Positions 15,868 to 24,746 of a stretch of DNA of 32,710 nt are shown here, one piece after another. How positions within the stretch are numbered: position 1 is the stretch's first letter; every line of letters starts with the position of its first letter. Under the pieces are notes generated by a model. The model did no database searches. It saw only the letters and a list, made by a program, of their open reading frames with translations, and was not told the DNA's origin. The stretch covers positions 1-32,710 of the forward strand of contig JASBUZ010000055.1 of NCBI GenBank assembly GCA_030147635.1, in the 5' to 3' direction. The stretch is from Gammaproteobacteria bacterium. GTDB taxonomy: Bacteria; Pseudomonadota; Gammaproteobacteria; Legionellales; Legionellaceae. The position numbers were made by a program, and so were the translations under genes.

Positions 15868-18800
15868 GTAATGAGATTGCAATTATCGGGATGGCTTGTC
15901 GGTTTCCAGGGGCGAGCACGGTAGACGAGTACTGGAATAACTTGGTTGAAGGTCGAGAGACGATTCGATTTTTTACGCACGAAGAGTTATTAGCTGCGGG
16001 TATTGCACCGACTGAGCTATCGAATCCAAATTACGTAACAGCCAAAGGGGCATTGAAGGATGCACCGCTTTTTGATGCTGCCTTTTTCGGTATTTCACCG
16101 CGAGACGCGGAAACGATGGATCCACAGCATCGTCTGTTTTTAATGTGTTGTTGGGAAGCACTTGAGCATGCGGGGTATTGCAGTGAAGAAACAGCTGGGC
16201 GCATTAGTATCTTTGCCGGAAGCTCTGGGTTGAGTCTAAATAGTTACTATTTACGTCATCTCAAAGATAACCAAGAGGTGGATGCATCAGTGGGGACTTT
16301 CCAGCTCAACTTAAATAACGGCAGCGATTTTTTAAGTACGCGTGCGGCGTATAAATTTAATTTTACTGGGCCCAGTTATAGTATTCAGTCGGGTTGTTCT
16401 ACGTCGCTGGTTGCAATCAGTGAAGGCTGTCAGAGTTTACTAAATTACCAGAGTGATATGGTGATTGCTGGTGCTGCGCATATCGATATGCCTCTTGAGG
16501 CTGGCTATGTGTATCGAGAGGGTATGATTTTATCTCCCGATGGACATTGTCGTGCATTTGATGAGAGTGCTTCGGGGACAGTGCCAGGCAATGGTGTGGG
16601 TGTTGTGGTACTGAAGCGCCTTGAAGAAGCCGTGACCAGTGAAGATCACATTTATGCCGTGATTAAAGGCTTTGCGCTTAATAATGATGGTGCGCATAAA
16701 ATGGGCTACACCGCACCGAGCTCAGAAGGGCAAGCAGCTGTGATTGCGGAAGCACTCGCAGTAGCTGGTGTAGACCCTCGCTCCATTTCTTATGTTGAAG
16801 CACATGGCACAGGCACAAAGCAGGGAGATCCAATTGAGCTGCAAGGGTTAATTGATGGCTTTGAGCAAACCGATGTGCCAAAACCTTATTGCGGTATTGG
16901 CTCAGTCAAAACCAATATGGGACACTTAGATGCAGCAGCCGGGGTTGCAGGACTCATTAAAGTTGCTCTCAGCTTGTATCACGAAAAGCTGCCAAAAACG
17001 TTGCATTTTAATCAGATAAATCTACAAATTAATCTAGAAAATACGCCTTTTTATGTGCAGACAGAGCTGGCTCCTTGGTCCTATCAAGAGGGCGAGCCAA
17101 GGCGTGCGGGTGTGAGTTCGTTTGGGATTGGTGGCACCAATGCACATGTGATTGTTGAAGAAGCACCTGAACGTCGGACATGCGCATCAGCTGTGGAAGC
17201 TGAAAAATATCGAGTGATTCCGCTCTCTGCTAAAACGGAGTCGGCTCTGTCACGACAGAAAACACAGTTAGTTACTTTTTTAAAGCAGCATCCGCACATA
17301 TTAATTGATGATGTTGCTTTTACCTATCAAGTGGGGCGTGAGGTTTTTGATTGCCAAACTTTTTTAGTTGCACGCAGTACGCAAGAGATCATCGAAGGCG
17401 CTTTACTGCAAGTAGACACAGAAAGCGAGTTGCCCAAAGACGCTGAGTTTGCGACGCAGGCCGGCAAACGTATCCCTTTGCCGACTTACCCATTCGATTT
17501 GAGAAAATATTGGATTGAGCCACAAATTACTCCTGAAGTTGTGGTCGCGCAAGAAGAGCACTCGAGCGTTACCGATACAGTCGTTTCACGTTGGAAGCAG
17601 CATCTAGGAGTTTTTGAGCTTGATTTGGAAAGTGATTTTTTTGAGCTGGGCGGGGATTCGCTCTCGGCCAATCAAGTGATGCTTTCACTCAAAGAAACGC
17701 TGCAGCTTGATTGCTCACCACATGCTATTTTTCATTATCCAAAATTGGGAGAATTCCTCGAGCATATTCAGTCGCTACAAAAAACAAAGTCTCTTGAATA
17801 TCCGTTATCTTCGGCTCAGACTAGGCTTTGGTTCTTGGAGCAATATGAGCCAGGTATCTATCATGTGCCGGTAGTATTTAGGCTGGACGGGCCATTAAAT
17901 GATTCAGCTCTGGAACAAAGTCTAAATACTTTACATATGAGGCATGCAGCATTGCGTACCGGGTTTAAGTTTGATGATGCACGCAAACCTCAGCAGTTTG
18001 TACGTGAGCATGTGCCTTTTAAATTGGTTGTGCAAGACATCACTGAAGCTGAATTAAAAACAACTCTGAATCAGGCAGCGCATCAACTGTTTGACTTATA
18101 TCATGATGCACTTGCTCGATTTACACTTTATCGGCTTGGCGAAGCACGCCATGTGCTATGGATAAACCAGCATCATATTATTACCGACGGTTGGTCGATT
18201 CGTGTTTTGCTCAAAGAACTCAGTGTTTTGTATCGTGCACACGTGCATCAGGAGTCGGTGACCCTGCCTCCACTTTCGTATCAATACAAAGACTACTGCG
18301 AGCAGGCGACTTTCTCAGAGCAAGCACTTACTTATTGGCTGAAAACCTTAGCAGAGTTGCCACCGCTGGATATGCCAACCCAATTTGACCGACCACCCGT
18401 CGAGCAGCATGGTGGTGATAATGTTTACTTTGATTTTGGTGCAACACTCACCCAGAAGTTACAACAGTTTAGTAAGCAGCAAAGTACTACGTTATTCACG
18501 GTATTATTATCTGGGTTAGCTTTGTTACTGTTTCGTTATTCAAGACAGCGTGACTTTGCCATTGGGGTCCCGGTGAATGGGCGTCAGCAAGCAAATTTAG
18601 CAGGTTTATGTGGCTTTTTTGTCAATATGCTTCCTATTCGCCAACAGTTTGATGACATAGACAATTTTATACAATTACTTGCATATAACCATTCAGCTTG
18701 TTTGAAGGCTTACGAGCATCAAGAAGTCGCCTTTGAGAAAATTTTGGAAGACTTAAATAGTGCGCGTGATATCAGTAGGCACCCACTGTTTCAAGTGATG

Positions 18801-21800
18801 TTTATTTACCAACACTTAGATGACTACAGTGCACTTAATTTAAGTCAAATTGAAGCGAAGCTCATACCGAATGAGTACTGTGTGAGTCAAATGGATTTGA
18901 CCTTTCATTTTGCTGAAACGCCTGAGGGGTTAACTGGCCGTATTGAATATAGTACCAGTTTATTTAGTGACTCGTTTATCAGGGCTATGGCCGAGCATCT
19001 GAACTGTTTGCTTGAGTCGGTCTTAGAGGCACCACAGCAAGCATTACTTATGCATTACTGGTTGAGGCCTGAAGAGCAAAAACAACTCATATGCGACTGG
19101 AATGATGCCCCAAGCACATCAAAGCATTTAACCACACTGCCGGCACTATTTGAGGCGCAAGCCCGGCAAACACCACATGCAACTGCCTTGGTGTTTGAGG
19201 ACGTACGTTGGACGTTTGCTGAGCTCAATGAAAAAGCAAACCAATTGGCGCATGCCTTAGAGCCTTATGTGAGCCGAGCGCGTCAATCGCTGATTGCTGT
19301 ATGTCTTGAGCGAAGCTTAGATATGGTGGTAGGACTTTTGGGGGTATTAAAAGCAGGGGCCGCTTTTGTACCACTCGATTTGTCGCAGCCAGACGCACGT
19401 CTTCGTACCATTTTAAAGGAAGCAGATATCGATGTGATTGTGTCAGAAAGCAGCATAACACGCCATGATAAGACAAAAACGATTATTAATATCGATGAGC
19501 TGGGCGATGAGCCGATTGTAAATCCTTGTCCACAGTTAGATGAGCATGCGCTTGCTTATGTATTGTTTACTTCAGGAACAACTGGTGTTCCGAAGGGTGT
19601 TATGATACGCCATCGGAATATCGCAAATTTGTTGTTGGATGTGCCAGGTCGTTTTGGCATGCAATATGGTGATGAGTTTATCGCGGTTTCACCGTATAGC
19701 TTTGATATTTCAATTCTTGAATTATTTGCACCTTTGTTGGTGGGGGCGACGGTTCATGTGGTGCCATTTGCGGTGACTAAAGATCCCAAGCTTTTGGCAA
19801 ACCTGGTGCAAGCGCATCCGCATGCTTTTATTCAAGCAACGCCAAGCACATTCCAAATGCTGGTGAACGTGCTGCCGAATAAAATGTTGCCACTAAAAAT
19901 TTTAGTTGGTGGCGAAGCTTTGACTTATGATTTAGCAGAAAAGCTATTAAACCTTAGCCAATGTGTTTGGAATGTTTATGGTCCAACGGAAACTACCATT
20001 TGGTCGACGTTTAATCGTGTGTCTCATCCGAGTGAGCATGCAATTATTGGGCGTCCATTTCAGAATACAAGCTGTTATGTGTTAGATGAAGCTATGAACC
20101 CCGTTCCTGTTGGTGTGCCAGGTGAGCTGTATATTGGCGGAGAAGGGCTTGCTTTAGGGTATCTGAATCAGCCCGACATCACCGATAAAGCGTTTATATC
20201 GAGCCCTTTTGAGGCAGGGCATAAGCTTTATAAAACCGGGGATACGGTTAAATGGGAGGCAACTGGTGCATTAAAGTATATTGGTCGGACTGATAACCAA
20301 GTCAAAATACGAGGGTATCGTATTGAGTTAAAAGAAGTTGAAACAGCCTTGAATCGTGTGCCAGAAATAACTCAGGCGGTGTGTGTGGCACGAGTGATTC
20401 AAGCGCACACGCACTTGGTAGCCTACTATGTTGGTGACAAAAGTGCTGTTGCGATTCGAGAAGCGATGCTTGCACAGGTACCGGAATACATGGTGCCAAC
20501 TTACTTTGTGTGCCTGCAAGCTTTACCGCTCACTGTCAGTGGTAAAGTCAACTATCGTGCGTTGCCTGATCCAACGCTGCATGAGGCTCCCTCAGGACAA
20601 ATCAACACTCCAGAAAACCCATTGGAGCGGGTAATATCTGATATTTGGTGTGCTGTGCTCAAGCGGCAAGTCGTGGATGTTGAAACCAGTTTCTTTGTAC
20701 TAGGTGGAAACTCATTACTGATGACAGAAGTGCATGCAAGACTGACACAAGTGCATGGTGCAATAGATTTAGTAACGCTTTTTCAATATCCGACAGTGCG
20801 AACCTTAGCTCAGTTTTTAGATGGCTGCGAAGTTAAGGCTCAAATGGTTTCTCTTTTAAAACCGGAAGAAGAGGCGATTGCGATTATTGGTATGGCTGGC
20901 CGATTTCCTGAAGCCGCTGATATCACAAGGTTTTGGGAAAATTTGTGCGCTGGCAAAGAAAGCATTCAGCGTTTTTCTGATGAAGAGATGCAACAAGAGG
21001 GGGTTGACCCTGAGCTTTTGCAGGACCAATCCTATGTCAATGCGGGTGGGGTATTGGCTGATTCGGATTGCTTTGACGCAGACTTTTTCAATTATAGTGC
21101 GGCTGAAGCTCGTATCATAAACCCACAACACCGTGTATTTTTAGAGTGTGTGTGGCATGCCCTAGAAAATGCAGGATATACGCCTAAATACGCCTCTAAA
21201 GATGTTGGTGTGTTTGCAGGATCTTCATCTGATGCTTATTTGTATGAGCACTTACTGCAAGATGATGAAACCGTCAGAAAGTTTGGTCAATTTGAGTTAA
21301 TGATTGCAAACAGTAAAGACCAGCTGACAACTAGAGTCTCACATGCCCTTGGGCTCACAGGCCCAAGTGTGAATGTACAAACCGCGTGTTCAACGTCACT
21401 GGTTGCGGTGCATCTGGCTTGTCAGAGTTTACTGCGAGGTGAAAGCCGCATGGCGATTGCAGGTGCAGTCTCTATTCAAGCACGTCAAAAAACAGGCTAT
21501 TTATATCGCGCTGGCATGACTTTGTCGCCAGATGGGCACTGCCGCGCCTTTGATAAAGACGCAGCAGGCACGGTGGGTGGCAATGGCGTTGGTGCTTTGG
21601 TATTAAAGCGCCTGCAAGATGCTATTGCAGATGGCGATAAAATTGATGCAGTCATTAAAGCAACAGCGATTAATAACGATGGCAGCTCGAAGGTGGGCTA
21701 TACTGCACCGAGTGTGTCTAAGCAAAGTGAGGTGATTGCAGAGGCACTCAGTAAAGCGCATGTGTCTGCAGAAGAGATTCAGTATGTGGAAACACATGGT

Positions 21801-23255
21801 ACGGGTACTTTGCTTGGCGATCCGATAGAAATTTCAGCGCTGACTCAAGCGTATCAGCGAGAGACTCAAAAAACAAATTTCTGTGCCATTGGTTCAGTTA
21901 AGCCTAATATTGGGCATTTGGATGTAGCCGCAGGTATTGCGGGGTTGATTAAAACGGTTTTAGCTTTAAAGCACAAAAAAATTCCAGCAAGCCTGCACTT
22001 TAAAACACCAAATCCCAATATACGGTTTTCTGAAACACCGTTTTATGTGAATCAGACGACCTCTGATTGGCCATCATCATCGACTAAAAAACGAGCAGGG
22101 GTAAGCTCATTTGGGATTGGTGGCACCAATGCACATGTGATTTTGGAAGAAGCGCCAATCCTGACAGAGGGAGCGGTTCGTCGCTCTGCTCTACCGAGCT
22201 ATCCTTTTGAGCGTACCTCACATTTTGTTTATGCCAAAAAACAGCAGATATGCCCAACACCTCAACCAGAGACGCAATCTCTCCGAGGCAAAGGCACCCT
22301 AGAAATTTTGTTTGCGTTGTGGGAGGAAGTGCTTGGCGTGCGACCAGAGCACGATACCGTCGACTTTGACGAGCTTGGGGGGCACTCGATGCTTGCGGTA
22401 CAGCTGATTGCTCGTATTCAGCAAGTCTTTGAGATTCAACTACCCGTGTCATGGGTGTTGAGCCATTCAACCATACAGGCCCAAGCAGCGGATTTAAAAC
22501 TGAAAAAGCAGCACTACGACCCCATTATTCAGTTTACGCCAGCGCATCATGGTATTCCTTTAGTCTTTGTACATCCAGGTCATGCTGGCGCTGAAGTGTA
22601 CGCAGAGCTTGCTCAGTTATTGGCGCCAGAATATGCGTTGTATGCAGTGGAGTCTTATAACCTACATCATACAGAAGCCCCCTTAAAAACCATTGAGGCT
22701 CTTGCCGCGCACTACGTGCAAGAAATTAAGAAGCTTCTACCGAGTGGTCCTTACTATTTGGGGGGATGGTCTTTTGGCGGGACTATCGCCTATGAAATGG
22801 CGCGTCAACTAGAGGCGGCGGGCGAAGAAGTGTCTGATGTATGGCTTTTGGATAGCGTTGTGTTTGATGAAGAGGCATTAGCCGATGAGTCTGCACTCAA
22901 TGCACTTTTTTACCCACTGGAGCATAGTCCGTCGTTTAACCAACTGCCGAAACCTTATCAAGAAAAGCTATCAGTAGTTTACGCCCTTGAGTTGGCTATG
23001 CTCAAAGCTTATCGCGCCAAAGCAGACTTATCTGCTGAGGTGAGGCTATTTAATGCGAGTGAAGGAATGTCTTCAGACAATCTATCTCCACTTTTAAAAC
23101 GCTTAAAACATAAAAATAACTGGCCTGCAGACAAACTAAGGTTTTCTGAAATACAGATGGCTAGTAATCATTATGGCATTATGACTCAGCCATTCATTTC
23201 AAAACTCGCTCAGCATATGAAGCAGAGCGCATCTATTCAGGAGGCAGTGATATGA
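15864..23255 (+). CDS. hybrid PKS-NRPS: KS-ACP-C-A(Gly)-PCP-KS-ACP-TE, AT-less
   Basis: 2463 residues. KS1 (1-435) has C178, H314 and H354. The region 436-555 has the usual KS-AT linker and the post-AT LPTYPF motif but no acyltransferase between them. ACP1 has S599. The condensation domain (647-1090) has intact HHIITDG at 770-776. The adenylation domain (1100-1575) reads DILQLGVIWK by hand, nearly the glycine code DILQLGLIWK. The PCP has S1617. KS2 (1670-2098) has C1842, H1978 and H2018; after it even the KS-AT linker is gone and LPSYPFER leads into ACP2 (S2175). The thioesterase (2230-2463) has GWSFGG with S2303 and a late His2436. There is no KR, DH, ER or methyltransferase, so both ketide units should stay beta-keto. 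Malonyl loading must come from a separate AT. Confidence 0.93.
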   Translation: MSNEIAIIGMACRFPGASTVDEYWNNLVEGRETIRFFTHEELLAAGIAPTELSNPNYVTAKGALKDAPLFDAAFFGISPRDAETMDPQHRLFLMCCWEALEHAGYCSEETAGRISIFAGSSGLSLNSYYLRHLKDNQEVDASVGTFQLNLNNGSDFLSTRAAYKFNFTGPSYSIQSGCSTSLVAISEGCQSLLNYQSDMVIAGAAHIDMPLEAGYVYREGMILSPDGHCRAFDESASGTVPGNGVGVVVLKRLEEAVTSEDHIYAVIKGFALNNDGAHKMGYTAPSSEGQAAVIAEALAVAGVDPRSISYVEAHGTGTKQGDPIELQGLIDGFEQTDVPKPYCGIGSVKTNMGHLDAAAGVAGLIKVALSLYHEKLPKTLHFNQINLQINLENTPFYVQTELAPWSYQEGEPRRAGVSSFGIGGTNAHVIVEEAPERRTCASAVEAEKYRVIPLSAKTESALSRQKTQLVTFLKQHPHILIDDVAFTYQVGREVFDCQTFLVARSTQEIIEGALLQVDTESELPKDAEFATQAGKRIPLPTYPFDLRKYWIEPQITPEVVVAQEEHSSVTDTVVSRWKQHLGVFELDLESDFFELGGDSLSANQVMLSLKETLQLDCSPHAIFHYPKLGEFLEHIQSLQKTKSLEYPLSSAQTRLWFLEQYEPGIYHVPVVFRLDGPLNDSALEQSLNTLHMRHAALRTGFKFDDARKPQQFVREHVPFKLVVQDITEAELKTTLNQAAHQLFDLYHDALARFTLYRLGEARHVLWINQHHIITDGWSIRVLLKELSVLYRAHVHQESVTLPPLSYQYKDYCEQATFSEQALTYWLKTLAELPPLDMPTQFDRPPVEQHGGDNVYFDFGATLTQKLQQFSKQQSTTLFTVLLSGLALLLFRYSRQRDFAIGVPVNGRQQANLAGLCGFFVNMLPIRQQFDDIDNFIQLLAYNHSACLKAYEHQEVAFEKILEDLNSARDISRHPLFQVMFIYQHLDDYSALNLSQIEAKLIPNEYCVSQMDLTFHFAETPEGLTGRIEYSTSLFSDSFIRAMAEHLNCLLESVLEAPQQALLMHYWLRPEEQKQLICDWNDAPSTSKHLTTLPALFEAQARQTPHATALVFEDVRWTFAELNEKANQLAHALEPYVSRARQSLIAVCLERSLDMVVGLLGVLKAGAAFVPLDLSQPDARLRTILKEADIDVIVSESSITRHDKTKTIINIDELGDEPIVNPCPQLDEHALAYVLFTSGTTGVPKGVMIRHRNIANLLLDVPGRFGMQYGDEFIAVSPYSFDISILELFAPLLVGATVHVVPFAVTKDPKLLANLVQAHPHAFIQATPSTFQMLVNVLPNKMLPLKILVGGEALTYDLAEKLLNLSQCVWNVYGPTETTIWSTFNRVSHPSEHAIIGRPFQNTSCYVLDEAMNPVPVGVPGELYIGGEGLALGYLNQPDITDKAFISSPFEAGHKLYKTGDTVKWEATGALKYIGRTDNQVKIRGYRIELKEVETALNRVPEITQAVCVARVIQAHTHLVAYYVGDKSAVAIREAMLAQVPEYMVPTYFVCLQALPLTVSGKVNYRALPDPTLHEAPSGQINTPENPLERVISDIWCAVLKRQVVDVETSFFVLGGNSLLMTEVHARLTQVHGAIDLVTLFQYPTVRTLAQFLDGCEVKAQMVSLLKPEEEAIAIIGMAGRFPEAADITRFWENLCAGKESIQRFSDEEMQQEGVDPELLQDQSYVNAGGVLADSDCFDADFFNYSAAEARIINPQHRVFLECVWHALENAGYTPKYASKDVGVFAGSSSDAYLYEHLLQDDETVRKFGQFELMIANSKDQLTTRVSHALGLTGPSVNVQTACSTSLVAVHLACQSLLRGESRMAIAGAVSIQARQKTGYLYRAGMTLSPDGHCRAFDKDAAGTVGGNGVGALVLKRLQDAIADGDKIDAVIKATAINNDGSSKVGYTAPSVSKQSEVIAEALSKAHVSAEEIQYVETHGTGTLLGDPIEISALTQAYQRETQKTNFCAIGSVKPNIGHLDVAAGIAGLIKTVLALKHKKIPASLHFKTPNPNIRFSETPFYVNQTTSDWPSSSTKKRAGVSSFGIGGTNAHVILEEAPILTEGAVRRSALPSYPFERTSHFVYAKKQQICPTPQPETQSLRGKGTLEILFALWEEVLGVRPEHDTVDFDELGGHSMLAVQLIARIQQVFEIQLPVSWVLSHSTIQAQAADLKLKKQHYDPIIQFTPAHHGIPLVFVHPGHAGAEVYAELAQLLAPEYALYAVESYNLHHTEAPLKTIEALAAHYVQEIKKLLPSGPYYLGGWSFGGTIAYEMARQLEAAGEEVSDVWLLDSVVFDEEALADESALNALFYPLEHSPSFNQLPKPYQEKLSVVYALELAMLKAYRAKADLSAEVRLFNASEGMSSDNLSPLLKRLKHKNNWPADKLRFSEIQMASNHYGIMTQPFISKLAQHMKQSASIQEAVI

Positions 23256-24436
23256 CTCAAAGTATCCAGTGGTCGTTCGCAAAAATTTTAGCAACGAGTT
23301 TATTTCTTTATGTTGCCAATTTAAATATGACGGCAATTAACTTACTGCTTCCAGCAATCAAGCAAAGCCTCGGGGCTGATATTACACAGACACAGTGGGT
23401 AATGAGCGGATACATGCTGACAGCTGGCATTTTTATGATTTATGGCGGGAGACTCTGCGACAAGCTTGGTGCCTCCAAAATATTTTTATCGAGTCAGCTG
23501 TTATGGTGTTTATCCCTTTGGGGATGCAGCCAAGCACCCTCACTCGAGTGGTTGGTGTTAGCCCGAGTGCTGGGTGGCTTGGGTTTTGCTCTGGGTCTGC
23601 CTGCAAGTATGGTGATTCTGATGCAAGCCTTTCCAGAAAACAAAGTGCATGTTGCAGTCAGTATCAATATGGTGGTTACAGGTATTGCTCAAGCGATTGG
23701 ACCGACGCTTGCCGGCTATATTTTGACGAATTTTGGTTGGCGCGCCATGTTTAGTTTGCACTTGCCACTCACACTTGCTGCGCTGCTGTTAGGTGTGAAA
23801 TACGTCAAATCATCTGTACCACGTGAAAGTACTGACGCAGGGTTTAAAGCTCTGCTCGAGAATCAAATCTTTGCTTGGATGAATGTGCTGCGTGCAGTGT
23901 TTCAACTGATTTATTTCGCACTGCTTTTAGTACTGCCTTTCTATTTGTTGGAAAGTAGGGGGCTTTCAGCAGTTGAGACTGGGCTATTGATGTTTTGCTT
24001 GACGCTGTCTTTTGCACTGGCAGCACCCTGGGTAGGCATGCTTGCCAAGCGTATTGGTGAGTTACTGATGATGATGCTTGGTTTTGGCATGCTAGGTGTC
24101 GCACTTCTCTTATTGTGTAGTCTTAGCAATGCAGAAAGCAGTGGACTTTTAATCCTGGTATTAATTTTGGTTGGGCTCTCTGCCGCGATTGTTTATAGCG
24201 TAACAACTGCTAAAGCGCTAGAAGTTGTGCCCGCTGAAAAGAAAGGATTGGCTACGGGCGTTTTCTTTACCAATGCATTGATTGCAAGTGCCGTGGGTGT
24301 TGCCTTTGCAGGATTCATACTCGAGCACTATACCTTCCTCTGGGTGATATTGAGCTGTGCTCTGATGGCGTTTGGCGGATTATATTGTGCACTCAAGCTT
24401 TGGCTCCCAGCGAGCTTTAGAGTGGGAGAGGTATGA
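23252..24436 (+). CDS. MFS drug exporter, DHA2-like
   Basis: 394 residues with twelve predicted helices. The N-terminus places VANLNMTAINLLLPAI in helix 1 and QTQWVMSGYMLTAGIF in helix 2. This is the signature of DHA2-type drug:H+ antiporters (EmrB/QacA), which usually have 14 helices; this one is shorter. A motif-C-like glycine-rich stretch occurs in helix 5 (VTGIAQAIGPTLAGYIL), typical of exporters. It overlaps the PKS stop by ATGA and the next gene by ATGA, so it is translationally coupled to the assembly line. Export of the finished product and self-protection are the likely roles. Confidence 0.85.
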   Translation: MTQSIQWSFAKILATSLFLYVANLNMTAINLLLPAIKQSLGADITQTQWVMSGYMLTAGIFMIYGGRLCDKLGASKIFLSSQLLWCLSLWGCSQAPSLEWLVLARVLGGLGFALGLPASMVILMQAFPENKVHVAVSINMVVTGIAQAIGPTLAGYILTNFGWRAMFSLHLPLTLAALLLGVKYVKSSVPRESTDAGFKALLENQIFAWMNVLRAVFQLIYFALLLVLPFYLLESRGLSAVETGLLMFCLTLSFALAAPWVGMLAKRIGELLMMMLGFGMLGVALLLLCSLSNAESSGLLILVLILVGLSAAIVYSVTTAKALEVVPAEKKGLATGVFFTNALIASAVGVAFAGFILEHYTFLWVILSCALMAFGGLYCALKLWLPASFRVGEV

Positions 24437-24744
24437 TGTTTCGACATGTGATTTTATTTCAGTTTAAAACTGATGCAACGGATGTTGCGATTGAAGAAAT
24501 GTTTCAAAAAATTGGTGCACTTCAGAAAGTGATTCCAGACATTTTGGATTACAGCTGGGGTGAGAACCAATGGCTTGATAAAGAAGGGTTTACCCATGGT
24601 TTTGTGATGAGTTTTGGATCAAAAGAGTCGCGTGATACTTATCAAAATCATGAGGCACACCAGTTGGTGGTGAATGAGTTTGTGATACCTCTTATGGAGC
24701 GTGCCAGCGTGTTTGATTATGTTTGTGGGGAGAAGAGGCGTTAA
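24433..24744 (+). CDS. Dabb-fold (stress-responsive A/B barrel) protein, cyclase candidate
   Basis: 103 residues forming one dimeric alpha/beta-barrel domain. The order of conserved features follows plant olivetolic acid cyclase: HVILFQF at the start (H5), IPDILDYSWGE in the middle, GFTHGFVMSF, then a histidine pair in NHEAHQ (H73/H76) and FDYV at the end. In olivetolic acid cyclase the equivalent H5 and H78 promote an aldol closure of a polyketide thioester. Other Dabb proteins have no known reaction, so function is not guaranteed. Placement straight after a PKS and an exporter, with ATGA coupling and a GGAGAG ribosome site, favours ring closure of the beta-keto intermediate. Translation may start at either of two adjacent ATGs. 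Confidence 0.75.
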   Translation: MMFRHVILFQFKTDATDVAIEEMFQKIGALQKVIPDILDYSWGENQWLDKEGFTHGFVMSFGSKESRDTYQNHEAHQLVVNEFVIPLMERASVFDYVCGEKRR

Positions 24745-24746
24745 AA

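Noticed and set aside
22371-22400. A GGHSM motif after KS2 that could be read as an acyltransferase GHSxG
   Set aside because: It sits in DELGGHSML, the phosphopantetheine site of a carrier protein, within a region of ACP length; there is no room for an AT.
22084-22470. Long antisense open frames within the NRPS-PKS genes
   Set aside because: They lack ribosome sites and recognisable domains and are explained by codon bias of the sense genes.
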